From the NCBI GenBank assembly GCA_019739335.1, contig CP073261.1, forward strand, positions 2,346,001 to 2,410,000: a stretch of DNA of 64,000 bases, read 5' to 3'. The stretch's first letter is position 1. Each line of letters begins with the position of its first letter. Positions 1-7,864 of the stretch are shown here, in pieces. Position numbers and translations under genes: made by a program. The stretch is from Erythrobacter sp. (GTDB taxonomy: Bacteria > Pseudomonadota > Alphaproteobacteria > Sphingomonadales > Sphingomonadaceae). The notes beneath the pieces were generated by a model. It was not told the origin of the DNA and ran no database searches. It worked only from the letters and a program-made list of their open reading frames with translations.

Positions 1-237
1 CGCACGGTGATGACTTCGCTCACGCTGCTGGTTGCACTGGTGCCGCTGCTGCTGTTTGGCCCGGCGAGCCTGTTCGGGCTGGTCGCCGCGATCACGCTGG
101 GGATTTTCGTCGGGACCTATTCCTCGGTCTATATGGCTGCGCCGATCCTGATCTGGCTGGGCGTGACGGGCGACAGCTTCGTGCCGCAGGAAACGCTGGC
201 CGACCGGCAGGACCGGAAAGCGCGCGGGGAAGTCTAG
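1..237 (+). CDS. secF: Protein translocase subunit SecF, C-terminal fragment
   Basis: Only the last 78 residues are present because the window starts inside the gene. SecF is an inner-membrane partner of SecD that uses the proton motive force to help release and pull preproteins through SecYEG. The visible part has two hydrophobic segments, the second containing the GIFVGTYSSVYMAAPIL stretch characteristic of the last SecF helix, followed by a short charged cytoplasmic tail. The frame is open to the window edge, so the true start lies outside. A palindromic repeat follows the stop directly. Identification rests on the C-terminal motif, which is distinctive. Confidence 0.88.
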   Translation, partial: RTVMTSLTLLVALVPLLLFGPASLFGLVAAITLGIFVGTYSSVYMAAPILIWLGVTGDSFVPQETLADRQDRKARGEV

Positions 238-244
238 GGTTTCT

Positions 245-266
245 CCCCTCCCGCTTGCGGGAGGGG
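245..266. repeat. Palindromic repeat of the CCCCTCCCGC/GCGGGAGGGG family
   Basis: A 22-bp near-perfect palindrome lies in the gap between the convergent secF and glycosyltransferase genes. The same palindrome recurs at 4109-4130, 4863-4884, 4939-4960, 15570-15591 and 15674-15695. This copy stands alone, whereas the others occur as pairs about 100 bp apart. It may form a hairpin that ends both flanking transcripts. Confidence 0.85.
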
Positions 267-278
267 CCGGGGGTGAGC

Positions 279-1472
279 CTAGCGGGCGATCAGCCCTTCG
301 TAATAGGTGGCCAGCTCCGCCGCGTTGGCTTCCCAGCTGAATTGCGCGACGTTGGCTGCGACTTCTTCCTGCGGGTAGTTTGCCGTCAGCACTTCGCGTA
401 TCGCGTTCTCGAAATAGCTGATGTCGATAGTCGGCGTGTAGGGCACGACGCGTCCGGCGCTGGCATCGGATACCAGCTCCCGCGCTCCGCCGACATCGGT
501 GATGACCAGCGGTGTTCCGCAGGCGAGCGCTTCCACCCAGGCATTGGCCAGTCCCTCGCTGGCGGAGTTAAGCGCCATCACATTGCTTGCACTCAAGACC
601 AACGGAAGCCTGCCGTGGTCAAGACTGCCGAGGAAATGCACACGGTGTGAAACGCCAAGCCGCGCAACATCCCCCTCCAATAACTGGCGATCCGGCCCGG
701 TGCCCACGAGAGCGAGATGAACCTTCGGTAATCCGGCGACAATATCGACAAGGTGCTGCTGCCCCTTGCGCGGGATCAGCGCGCCGACGCAGGCGATCAG
801 CTTTTCGTCGTCACCCAGGGCAATCCCGAACTCGTCCGCGATCCGCTGTCTGCTTGAGGCTCGGTCAAGCGGGCGGAACAGGTCGCGATCAAGGCCTGTG
901 TAATGCACGGTGATCTTCTCGCGCGGCAGGCCCAGCACCGCCATGTCCTCGGCCAACGCCTTGCTCACCGCCAACAGCCCCGCCGCCTGCTGCGCCGCCC
1001 GCCGCATCTTCTTCAGCGCATAGGGCTTGCCGCCCCAGTGCGAAATGTCAGCTCCGCGCGCCTTGATGCTCAGCGGCAGGCCGAGCTCGGCGGCGATCCG
1101 CGCGGCGGCAGAGCCGTCGGGGTAGAAGAACTGTGCATCCACAAGATCGAAGGGCTCGCGGGCGTGGAGCTGGCGGGCGAGGGGGAGGGCGGCGCGCACG
1201 ATCATGGCCGGGTTGAACGGCCCGCCCACCGCCGGGATCAGCGTGAAGCGCGGACGGCGCACGTCCACTCCGGCTTCCACTCCGCTGATGGCCGCTGCGG
1301 CGAGCGGCTTGTAGCGCGGCATCGGCACTGGCGGCACGCCGATCGGATTGATCACCGTCACATCCCAGCCGTCCCGCGCGGCGAGCGCTTCCAGCTGGCG
1401 CGCCACGAAGGTCCCGAAACGCGGCACATGCGCGTTGGGATAGAGCGTGGCGATGGAAAGGACGCGGGGCAT
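279..1472 (-). CDS. Glycosyltransferase family 4 protein
   Basis: A 397-residue GT-B fold, retaining glycosyltransferase. The C-terminal half has the GT4 nucleotide-sugar signature: EGLANAWVEALACG carries the E-x7-E pair, preceded by a glycine-rich stretch around GALIPRKGQQH. The N-terminus MPRVLSIATLYPNAHVPRFG is typical of family members that build exopolysaccharide or lipopolysaccharide. No other polysaccharide genes are nearby, so donor and acceptor cannot be named. It lies 9 bp downstream of the XRE regulator gene on the same strand and may be cotranscribed with it. The family call is secure; the substrate is unknown. Confidence 0.85.
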   Translation of the reverse strand: MPRVLSIATLYPNAHVPRFGTFVARQLEALAARDGWDVTVINPIGVPPVPMPRYKPLAAAAISGVEAGVDVRRPRFTLIPAVGGPFNPAMIVRAALPLARQLHAREPFDLVDAQFFYPDGSAAARIAAELGLPLSIKARGADISHWGGKPYALKKMRRAAQQAAGLLAVSKALAEDMAVLGLPREKITVHYTGLDRDLFRPLDRASSRQRIADEFGIALGDDEKLIACVGALIPRKGQQHLVDIVAGLPKVHLALVGTGPDRQLLEGDVARLGVSHRVHFLGSLDHGRLPLVLSASNVMALNSASEGLANAWVEALACGTPLVITDVGGARELVSDASAGRVVPYTPTIDISYFENAIREVLTANYPQEEVAANVAQFSWEANAAELATYYEGLIAR

Positions 1473-1481
1473 CTTGTGGCG

Positions 1482-2054
1482 CTACAGCTTGCGCACCAGC
1501 ATCTCTGCCACCGCCAGCCAGGCGGGGCTGTCGATCACGATCTGCCGCTGGCCGATCCCCGGCGGCAGCAGCCCGACATAATTGCCCTGCCGGTCGATCA
1601 GCCGTCCGAAGGCGAACCGCCCGCCCGAACGCGGGGCGAGCACGTCCCGGTTAATCAACGAGGCCGTCGCATCGGGAGACACCTGCCGCATCCACAACTG
1701 GTCGCCGCTGCGGTACTCGCCCTGGCCCGCTTCGATTTCGACGCAGACCAGCGCGCCAGAATCGAGCAGTTCGGTCGGCAGGATCGCATCGCGCGGCTTG
1801 CCAAGGCTTTCCGCCCCGGCACTAGTGAGGCGCGCGATCACCTGCGGCTGCGCCGTGTCGCCCGGCTTCACCAGCGCTTCCGGGTCCACTCCCAGCGCCG
1901 CGCCGATCCGGTTCATCCACACCAGCGAGAGATTGCGCATCCCCGTCTCCAGCCGCCCGATCGTCTGCGCGGTGGTGGGTGGGGTGCAGGCGGCGGCGAC
2001 TTCGGCCAGCGTCATGCCCTTCTGCTTGCGGATGTCGCGGATGCGATTGATCAT
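1482..2054 (-). CDS. XRE-family regulator with S24/LexA-like C-terminal domain
   Basis: A 190-residue protein. Residues about 1-60 form a Cro/CI helix-turn-helix (MINRIRDIRKQKGMTLAEVA, then TAQTIGRLETG as the recognition region). The C-terminal half (GDQLWMRQV, then RFAFGRLIDRQGNYVGLLPP) resembles the beta-rich S24 sensor domain of phage-type repressors. I cannot assign a catalytic Ser/Lys pair, so autocleavage is uncertain. It is divergent from the DUF6456 gene at 2163, with an imperfect dyad in the shared 108-bp gap (2084-2121). It probably controls its own promoter and its divergent neighbour; this is inference from position. Confidence 0.8.
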   Translation of the reverse strand: MINRIRDIRKQKGMTLAEVAAACTPPTTAQTIGRLETGMRNLSLVWMNRIGAALGVDPEALVKPGDTAQPQVIARLTSAGAESLGKPRDAILPTELLDSGALVCVEIEAGQGEYRSGDQLWMRQVSPDATASLINRDVLAPRSGGRFAFGRLIDRQGNYVGLLPPGIGQRQIVIDSPAWLAVAEMLVRKL

Positions 2055-2083
2055 GGCGTCGCTTTCTCAATGGGCGAACTAAC

Positions 2084-2121
2084 CGGATTGGTTGGAAATT
2101 CAGCTTTCCTACAACCGATTC
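2084..2121. promoter_or_regulatory. Imperfect dyad between divergent genes, candidate operator
   Basis: GATTGGTTGGAAA is followed after six bases by TTTCCTACAACCGATTC, an interrupted inverted repeat (the outer arms pair GATTGGTTG with CAACCGATTC with one mismatch) centred between the XRE regulator and the DUF6456 gene. Two-fold symmetric sites in such gaps are usual operators for Cro/CI-type regulators. Binding is inferred, not shown. Confidence 0.45.
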
Positions 2122-2162
2122 GCTTTTGCAAGGGGCCTTTCCAACAGCGAAGGGAAAATGCC

Positions 2163-2636
2163 ATGCAGCGCGAACTGGTTGAACGCGAACTCACATCCGA
2201 AGGCCCGCGCCGCAGCGGCGGGGTCGGGCGGCGGCGGCGCAGCGTGACGGTGAATGTCGCCGAAAGCCCGCTCGGCTGGCTCCACGCGCACGGCCATATC
2301 GACACGCGGCTGTTCGACGCGGGCGAGCGGCTGCGCGCAGATTACGAGCGGGCGCAGCTCAGCCCCTCGATCACCATGCGCTGGGACCCGGTGCGAATTG
2401 CCGGAACGGGTGAGCAGGGCCTGACCGGCGGCGAGCGGCAGGTCGCCGCGCGGGCGCGGTTCGACGGCGCACTGGCGCAGGCGGGGCGAGGGCTGGAGGA
2501 CGTGCTCTGGCGCGTGGTCTGCGCCGGGGAATCTTTGCCGACAGCGGAGAAAGCACTCGGCTGGCCCGCACGCAGCGGCAAGCTTGTGCTCCGGCTGGCG
2601 CTGGACCGGGTGGCGGATTTCTACCGGATTTCCTGA
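2163..2636 (+). CDS. DUF6456 domain-containing protein
   Basis: A 157-residue protein. The start ATG at 2163 was chosen because the open frame upstream is only antisense to the glycosyltransferase and XRE genes. Features are an arginine-rich N-terminus, then an all-helical domain containing SPLGWLHAHGHIDTRLFDAG and a C-terminal GKLVLRLALDRVADFY. This matches the alphaproteobacterial DUF6456 family of unknown function; the C-terminal helices look like a sigma-like or HTH bundle. It is divergent from the XRE regulator and probably controlled by it. No function is assigned. Confidence 0.7.
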   Translation: MQRELVERELTSEGPRRSGGVGRRRRSVTVNVAESPLGWLHAHGHIDTRLFDAGERLRADYERAQLSPSITMRWDPVRIAGTGEQGLTGGERQVAARARFDGALAQAGRGLEDVLWRVVCAGESLPTAEKALGWPARSGKLVLRLALDRVADFYRIS

Positions 2637-2641
2637 GCGTA

Positions 2642-3799
2642 TCAGCCGAACAGGCCGCGCAGCCAGTTCCAGCAGCGTAGCAGCACCGAGTTCGATGGTT
2701 CCGCTTTCCGCTTGCGCGCTTCGGCCGCTTCCTGTTCCGCTTCGCGTAAAAGTTTGGCACGCAGGGCGCTTTGCCGCCCTTCCTGCGCTGCCTGGAGCAC
2801 CGCACGGCGCGGGCGCTGGTCTCGCATGAAGGCGTAGCCATCGAAATTGTCGTCAACATGATCGGTATGGTCGGCAACGGGTTCGGCTTGCGCTTCGGGC
2901 CCCGGACCGGGTTCGGGCTCCGGCTCGGATTGCTGCTCCGCTCCGGCCAGCCAGCTATCCAGATCGAGCACTTCTTCGGGCGTCTCGTAATCCTTGGCCG
3001 GATTGAGTTCTTCGAACCGGGCAGGGCGCGGCTTTTCGGGGACTGCTTCCAGTTTTTCGGGCGGCGCGGGCGGGATGAAGCGGGGTTCTGGCACGGGCGC
3101 GAATGGTTCCACCGGAGCCTTGGCTTCGACCTGTGGAAGCTCGTGCCGGACCATGGCGGGCCTGATCGGCATCGGGGCAAGCGGCGTTACCGGGGGTTCG
3201 GGCGCGCGGGCAACCGGCGCGGGCGGAGCGGGGGGGATGACCACGGCGGGTCTGGCCACTTCGACCGGCCGGAACGTGAATTCCTCCAATTCCTCTTCCA
3301 CCACTTCGCGGATCGGGAGCGAGGGGAAGATGCGGGTGGAAAGATCGAGCCCGTCGTTGATGAAGCCATCGGCGGGCAGTTCGCCCAGGGCCTCGAAATC
3401 GCCCAGGGCATAGCCCTCTTCCTCCAGATCCTCGACATAGTCGAGTTCGGGAAGCGGGGTCTTGCGCCGAGTCAGCGACAGTACGGCTTCGGGCGAGGGC
3501 AAGTCGTCATCGGCGTCGTCGTCCACCTCGTCCGAATGGCCAAGCTCTTCGGGATCGTCGTCCATCGGTGCGAGGCCGAGGATCGAAACCGGGCGCGGCG
3601 CGCGTTCGACTTCTTCGCCCAGCAATTCCGCGCCCGCATCGTGGAACAGCGCGTGGGCAGCTTCCAACTCATCGGGATCGAGCACCAGTACCGGCTTCTT
3701 CTTGAACACGCGCGGCCCGCCCAGGCCCTCCAGACTGCCGTAAGCAGGCCCGTTGGCTCCGGTATCGGCCCGGAGTGCGGAGGATGCAGCAATGCCCAT
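2642..3799 (-). CDS. Acidic, proline-rich hypothetical protein
   Basis: 385 residues from the ATG at 3799 (MGIAASSAL); the frame also allows a start at 3841. I do not recognise a domain. It is highly acidic in the first half (runs such as DEVDDDADDDLPSPEA), proline/valine-rich in the middle (VVIPPAPPAPVARAPEPP), and basic near the end, closing with an amphipathic tryptophan-containing tail (RCWNWLRGLFG) that could be a membrane-binding helix. The composition suggests a disordered scaffold or envelope-associated protein. It converges on the DUF6456 gene with a 5-bp gap. It is probably real because coding is continuous and long, but its role is unknown. Confidence 0.6.
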   Translation of the reverse strand: MGIAASSALRADTGANGPAYGSLEGLGGPRVFKKKPVLVLDPDELEAAHALFHDAGAELLGEEVERAPRPVSILGLAPMDDDPEELGHSDEVDDDADDDLPSPEAVLSLTRRKTPLPELDYVEDLEEEGYALGDFEALGELPADGFINDGLDLSTRIFPSLPIREVVEEELEEFTFRPVEVARPAVVIPPAPPAPVARAPEPPVTPLAPMPIRPAMVRHELPQVEAKAPVEPFAPVPEPRFIPPAPPEKLEAVPEKPRPARFEELNPAKDYETPEEVLDLDSWLAGAEQQSEPEPEPGPGPEAQAEPVADHTDHVDDNFDGYAFMRDQRPRRAVLQAAQEGRQSALRAKLLREAEQEAAEARKRKAEPSNSVLLRCWNWLRGLFG

Positions 3800-3876
3800 G
3801 TGCTGGCTTGTGCCCAGTTTTGGTGCAAACGCCGTGAGCAAACGCGGTTAATCCCGTCTTTACAACTCGGCGGTGC

Positions 3877-5862
3877 TCAGCCTTCGACCTGCTCTGCAAG
3901 CATCAGCCAGCGTTCCTCTGCCGCCTCCTTCTCCTCGCGCGCCTTGTCGAGCGAGCCGGAGATGCGCGCGAACCTGGCGGGATCGGCACTGTAGAGCGCG
4001 GGGTCGGCGAGGGCGGCCTCGCCCTTGGCGATCAGCTCATCCAGTTCGGCGATGCGGGCGGGAAGCAACTCGTAATCGCGCTGGTCCTTGTACGAGAGTT
4101 TCTTGCTCCCCCTCCCGCTGGCGGGAGGGGCCGGAGGTGGGGGCGAGCGAAGCGAGCCTTGTGGGGACTCAGGCCCACCCCCAACCGCTGGGGCTTCGCC
4201 CCCTCTTCGAGTCCCCGCCAGCGGGATGGGAGAAGATTTGCGCCCACGTGCAGCCGCCTTCCGCTTCGCCGCCCAGTCCTCGTATCCGCCCGCGACCACG
4301 TCCACCGTGCCGCTGCCGTCCAGCCCCAGCGTCACCGTGACCGTGCGATCAAGGAAATCGCGATCGTGGCTGACGATCAGCACCGTGCCTTCGTAATCGG
4401 CCACCACCTCCTGCAACAGGTCGAGCGTTTCCAGATCGAGATCGTTGGTCGGTTCGTCCAGCACCAGCAGGTTCGACGTGCGGGCAAATTCGCGCGCCAG
4501 CAGCAGGCGGCTGCGTTCGCCGCCAGAGAAGGTGCCGATCTTCGCGTCCGCTAAGCCCGGATCGAACAGGAAGTCCTTGAGGTAGGCCTGCACGTGCTTG
4601 CGGGTGCCGCGCACGTCGATCCAGTCGCCGCCTTCCGCCAGCACGTCGCGCACGCTTTTCTGCGGATCGAGCAGCGAGCGTTGCTGGTCGATGGTCACGC
4701 CGCTCAGCGTACGGGCGTGGGTGACAGTGCCGGTGTCGGGTTCGATTTCCTTGGTCAGCATCTTGAGCAGCGTGGTCTTGCCTGCACCGTTCGCGCCGAC
4801 GATGCCGATCCGGTCCCCGCGCTGGATGCGGAGAGAGAAGGGTTTGATGATGGTCCGCGACTCCCCTCCCGCCTGCGGGAGGGGCTGGGGGTGGGCCTGA
4901 GTGTGTGCAAGGCTCGCTTCGCTCGCCCCCACCCCTGACCCCTCCCGCAAGCGGGAGGGGGAATGGTAGGACTTAGATATGTTGTCCGCGACGATCACCG
5001 ACTTGCTTTTGAACTCGGAATCGCTTGCCAGTGTCAGCTTGGCGGCGCCGCCGGGGGAGATCATCGCCGCGCGGGCGGCGCGCATTTCGAACAGCTTTTC
5101 CAGCCGCCCCATGTTGCGTTTGCGCCGCGCGGTGACCCCGCGTTCGAGCCAGTGCGCTTCCAGCTTCAATCGTGCGTCCATCCGCTCGGCGGCGCGGGCT
5201 TCTTCGGCATAGACCTGCTCTTCCCACGCCTCGTAGCCGCCGAAGCCGACATCCTTGCGCCGCAGATTGCCCCGGTCGAGCCACAGGGTCGCGCGGGTCA
5301 GCCGCTTGAGGAAGGTGCGGTCATGGCTGATGACGATAAAGGCGCCCTTGAACCGGTCGAGCCATGATTCCAGCCAGTCGATAGCGGCGAGGTCGAGATG
5401 GTTTGTCGGTTCGTCCAGCAGCAGCAGGTCCGGCTCCTGCGCCAGCGCGCGGGCGATGGCGGCGCGGCGTCGCTCGCCGCCGCTGGCGGTTGCCGCGTCG
5501 GTGGTCATGTCGATGCCGAGCTGGCTGGCAATGGCATCGACCGAATGTTCGGTCGGTGCGCGATCACCCGAAAGTGCATAGTCCATCAGGGTCCGGCACT
5601 TGGCGAAATCGGGTTCCTGCTCCAGCCATACCACATTGGCGTAAGGCTTGATCTTGCGCACCCCGCGATCGGGTTCGATCTCACCGGTGATGAGCCGTAG
5701 CAGCGTGGTCTTGCCCACCCCGTTGCGGCCGATCAGCGCCATCCGGTCACGCGGGCCGATATGCAGGTCCAGCCCGTCTCCTTTTGCGGGATCGCCCAGA
5801 AGCCAGCGGCCGCCCTGTTGCAGGCCCATGCCTTCGAGCGAGAGGATCGGTGGTTCGGCCAT
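3877..5862 (-). CDS. ABC-F family ATPase (Uup-like) with two repeat-derived insertions
   Basis: 661 residues from the ATG at 5862 (MAEPPILSLEG); an upstream in-frame start at 5910 is less likely. There are two ABC domains: Walker A GRNGVGKTT and GANGAGKTT, signatures ASGGERRR and FSGGERSR, Walker B LLLLDEPTNHLDL and LLVLDEPTNDLDL. A C-terminal coiled coil (about residues 600-661) fits Uup rather than EttA. It lacks membrane segments, so it acts on ribosomes or nucleic-acid-linked processes rather than in transport. Two in-frame segments interrupt family homology: one between the linker and the second ABC domain (DNA 4861-4963), one before the coiled coil (DNA 4106-4232). Both are made of the palindromic repeat family found elsewhere between genes. 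Confidence 0.88.
   Translation of the reverse strand: MAEPPILSLEGMGLQQGGRWLLGDPAKGDGLDLHIGPRDRMALIGRNGVGKTTLLRLITGEIEPDRGVRKIKPYANVVWLEQEPDFAKCRTLMDYALSGDRAPTEHSVDAIASQLGIDMTTDAATASGGERRRAAIARALAQEPDLLLLDEPTNHLDLAAIDWLESWLDRFKGAFIVISHDRTFLKRLTRATLWLDRGNLRRKDVGFGGYEAWEEQVYAEEARAAERMDARLKLEAHWLERGVTARRKRNMGRLEKLFEMRAARAAMISPGGAAKLTLASDSEFKSKSVIVADNISKSYHSPSRLREGSGVGASEASLAHTQAHPQPLPQAGGESRTIIKPFSLRIQRGDRIGIVGANGAGKTTLLKMLTKEIEPDTGTVTHARTLSGVTIDQQRSLLDPQKSVRDVLAEGGDWIDVRGTRKHVQAYLKDFLFDPGLADAKIGTFSGGERSRLLLAREFARTSNLLVLDEPTNDLDLETLDLLQEVVADYEGTVLIVSHDRDFLDRTVTVTLGLDGSGTVDVVAGGYEDWAAKRKAAARGRKSSPIPLAGTRRGGEAPAVGGGPESPQGSLRSPPPPAPPASGRGSKKLSYKDQRDYELLPARIAELDELIAKGEAALADPALYSADPARFARISGSLDKAREEKEAAEERWLMLAEQVEG
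4106..4232. repeat. Palindromic repeat element inside the ABC-F gene (C-terminal copy)
   Basis: It begins with a 22-bp palindrome CCCCTCCCGC/GCGGGAGGGG (4109-4130), continues through GGAGGTGGGGGCGAGCGAAG and ends near a second, degraded arm (4215-4230). It stays in frame, adding roughly 43 Pro/Gly/Arg/Ser-rich residues (around PLAGTRRGGEAPAVGGGP) between the second ABC domain and KKLSYKDQRDYELLPARI, which is normal family sequence. Confidence 0.8.
4861..4963. repeat. Palindromic repeat element inside the ABC-F gene (linker copy)
   Basis: Two 22-bp palindromes (4863-4884 and 4939-4960) in inverted pairing flank a centre containing GTGGGCCTGAG and GGCTCGCTTCGCTCGCC. Translated on the minus strand it adds about 35 residues (SRLREGSGVGASEASLAHTQ and following) between ISKSYH and RTIIKPFSLRI, which join seamlessly in ordinary family members. 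Confidence 0.85.
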
Positions 5863-5901
5863 GTCGGCGGGGCAGGTAGGCGTAGCAAGGCGGGCTGGCA
5901 A

Positions 5902-5927
5902 GGAACGCAATCGTTCAGCCCCGCGTT
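5902..5927 (+). promoter_or_regulatory. EcfG-type (general stress response) promoter of the SIMPL gene
   Basis: GGAAC at 5902-5906, a 17-bp spacer, then CGTT at 5924-5927. This equals the established alphaproteobacterial EcfG consensus GGAAC-N16/17-CGTT and sits about 47 bp before the ATG at 5974. Sequence match only; transcription is inferred. Confidence 0.65.
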
Positions 5928-5973
5928 ATCGGTGCGGGCGCAAATGCTGCGCTTTCTCACGTGGAGTTTCCCT

Positions 5974-6690
5974 ATGCAGAAGTTTGCCGTTCCCGCTCTC
6001 GCTGCGGCCATGATGATGGCGGCCCCCGCGCAGGCCGAAGTCGAAGTCACGTCCACCGGGCCGATTGTCGCGCTCGCCGTTACCGAAACGGTGTCGCTTG
6101 ATCCCGATATCGCCAACCTCTCAGCCGGGGTGACGACGCTTGCCCCCACGGCGGTCGAAGCCATGCGGCAGAATGCGCAGGCGATGAACCGCGTGGTGGA
6201 CCGGATCGAAGCGCTCGGCATCGACGAGGACGATATCCAGACCAGTGGCGTGAACCTCAATCCCGAATACCAATGGAACGACGGCACGCAGGTGCAGGAA
6301 TTCCGCGGTTACCGCGTGACCAATCGCGTCAACGTGGTGGTGCGCGATATCGATCGGACGGGTAACGTGCTCGATGCGCTGGTGGAAGTCGGCGCAAACG
6401 ATATCGGCGGCATCGGCTGGGCGGTGGACGATCCGGCCCCGGCGATGGTGCAGGCGCGGCAGGCGGCCTTCACCACCGGCCGCACCCAGGCGCTCGACTA
6501 TGCCCGGATGGCCGGATATTCCGATGTCCGCCTGCTGGAAATCAGCGAAAACGTGATGCCGGGAAGACCGATGCCCTATCAGGAGGCGATCCAGGTTACT
6601 GCTGCCCGTGCAGACTCCTCCACACCGGTTCGTCCGGGCCAGGTGCAGGCGGGCATCACGGTAAACTTCACCTACGCTTTCGTCGAGTAG
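5974..6690 (+). CDS. SIMPL (DUF541) domain periplasmic protein
   Basis: 238 residues from the ATG at 5974. A signal peptide (MQKFAVPALAAAMMMAAPAQA, cleaved after AQA) leads to a SIMPL domain: VTETVSLDPDIANLSAGVTT, RVVDRIEALGIDEDDIQTSG, GYRVTNRVNVVVRDIDRTGNV, and a late ALDYARMAGY. Family members form large periplasmic or surface assemblies; some (BP26-type) are linked to oxidative or envelope stress. It stands alone, divergent from the ABC-F gene, with an EcfG-type promoter directly upstream, so it is probably a general stress gene. Domain call secure, function unknown. Confidence 0.85.
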   Translation: MQKFAVPALAAAMMMAAPAQAEVEVTSTGPIVALAVTETVSLDPDIANLSAGVTTLAPTAVEAMRQNAQAMNRVVDRIEALGIDEDDIQTSGVNLNPEYQWNDGTQVQEFRGYRVTNRVNVVVRDIDRTGNVLDALVEVGANDIGGIGWAVDDPAPAMVQARQAAFTTGRTQALDYARMAGYSDVRLLEISENVMPGRPMPYQEAIQVTAARADSSTPVRPGQVQAGITVNFTYAFVE

Positions 6691-6765
6691 GCCGCTACCG
6701 GCCTGAACGGGACGCGTTGGACGAATTCACACCTTGTTCAACGCTCCCGGTTTAGGCACAGCGGC

Positions 6766-7086
6766 ATGATGAAACTGCCGCACACCCTGTTTGCTGCTGT
6801 CGCGCTCGCCGCTGCCGTTGCCGCTGTGCCCGCCTCGGCGCAGGCGTTCGACCGGGGACGGGGCGACCAGAACAGCGCGCGGGCCGAAATGCAGGCGGGG
6901 CGCAACCTGCCGATCCGCGATATCGAGCGGCGGATCATTCCGCAGATGCGGCCCGATGACGAATATATCGGTTTCGAATACGATTCCACCGCGCTGGTCT
7001 ATCGCCTGAAGTTCATCCGGAACGGGCGGATGATCTGGGTCGATGTCGATGCCCAGACGGCGCGCGTGCTGCGCATCTCGCGCTGA
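6766..7086 (+). CDS. Secreted PepSY-like protein
   Basis: 106 residues. Signal peptide to about residue 26 (AAAVAAVPASAQA), then one PepSY-type alpha/beta unit ending GRMIWVDVDAQTARVLRISR, close to the usual PepSY end in which a strand is followed by a D-x-x-T-G-x-V turn. Such small periplasmic PepSY proteins are often encoded directly before OmpR/PhoP-type two-component systems, as here (regulator at 7187, kinase at 7815), and may modulate the sensor or a protease. The gap to the regulator is 100 bp, so separate promoters are possible. Confidence 0.75.
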   Translation: MMKLPHTLFAAVALAAAVAAVPASAQAFDRGRGDQNSARAEMQAGRNLPIRDIERRIIPQMRPDDEYIGFEYDSTALVYRLKFIRNGRMIWVDVDAQTARVLRISR

Positions 7087-7186
7087 TTATTTCCCCACCT
7101 TAGTCCCCACAGGAAACCAGCCACCAGCTTGACGCGTTCATGTTCAACGCCCACCTATCGCGGGTATGTCTGAGGGGATTTTCTGA

Positions 7187-7864
7187 ATGCGCATCCTGAT
7201 CGTTGAGGACGAGCCAACGCTGGGCCAGCAGCTCAAGAGCACGCTGGAACAGAATGGCTATGCGATCGACCTGTCCACCGATGGGGAGGACGGCCACTTC
7301 ATGGGTAGCACCGAGGATTATGATGCGGTGGTGCTCGATCTTGGCCTGCCGGAAATCGACGGCCTGACCGTGCTCGGCATGTGGCGCAAGGAGGGGCGCA
7401 AGTTCCCGGTGCTGGTGCTGACCGCGCGCGATTCATGGTCAGACAAGGTGGCCGGGCTGGACGCCGGGGCGGATGACTATCTCGCCAAGCCGTTCCAGTC
7501 CGAGGAACTGATCGCGCGCCTGCGCGCGCTGATCCGCCGGGCATCGGGCAATGCTTCGTCCGAATTGACCGCCGGGCCGGTGCGGCTCGATACGCGATCG
7601 GGCCGGGTGACGCTGGCGGGTGAGCCGGTCAAGCTGACGGCGCAGGAATACAAGCTGCTGTCCTACCTGCTGCACCACAAGGGCAAGGTGGTCAGCCGCA
7701 CCGAACTTATCGAACATATCTATGACCAGGACTTCGATCGCGATTCGAACACGATCGAGGTCTTCGTCACCCGTATTCGCAAGAAACTGGGTGCAGACGT
7801 AATTACGACGATCCGTGGCCTCGGTTACAGCCTCGACGACCCCGACGACCAGCCGCGCGAATAG
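7187..7864 (+). CDS. OmpR/PhoP-family response regulator
   Basis: 225 residues. Receiver domain: MRILIVEDEP acidic pocket, phospho-acceptor Asp in VVLDLGLPEIDG (about residue 51), Thr in VLVLTARD, Lys in YLAKPF. Winged-helix output domain from about residue 130, with the transactivation and recognition region DSNTIEVFVTRIRKKLGADVI and the final wing TIRGLGYSL. It acts in the cytoplasm as a DNA-binding transcription factor phosphorylated by the kinase at 7815, whose coding frame overlaps its 3' end by 50 bp. The PepSY gene upstream suggests a PhoPQ-like envelope-sensing role. Targets unknown. Confidence 0.92.
   Translation: MRILIVEDEPTLGQQLKSTLEQNGYAIDLSTDGEDGHFMGSTEDYDAVVLDLGLPEIDGLTVLGMWRKEGRKFPVLVLTARDSWSDKVAGLDAGADDYLAKPFQSEELIARLRALIRRASGNASSELTAGPVRLDTRSGRVTLAGEPVKLTAQEYKLLSYLLHHKGKVVSRTELIEHIYDQDFDRDSNTIEVFVTRIRKKLGADVITTIRGLGYSLDDPDDQPRE

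Noticed and set aside
903..2160. Long plus-strand open frame leading into the DUF6456 gene
   Set aside because: It is antisense to the glycosyltransferase and XRE regulator; only 2163-2636 is treated as coding.
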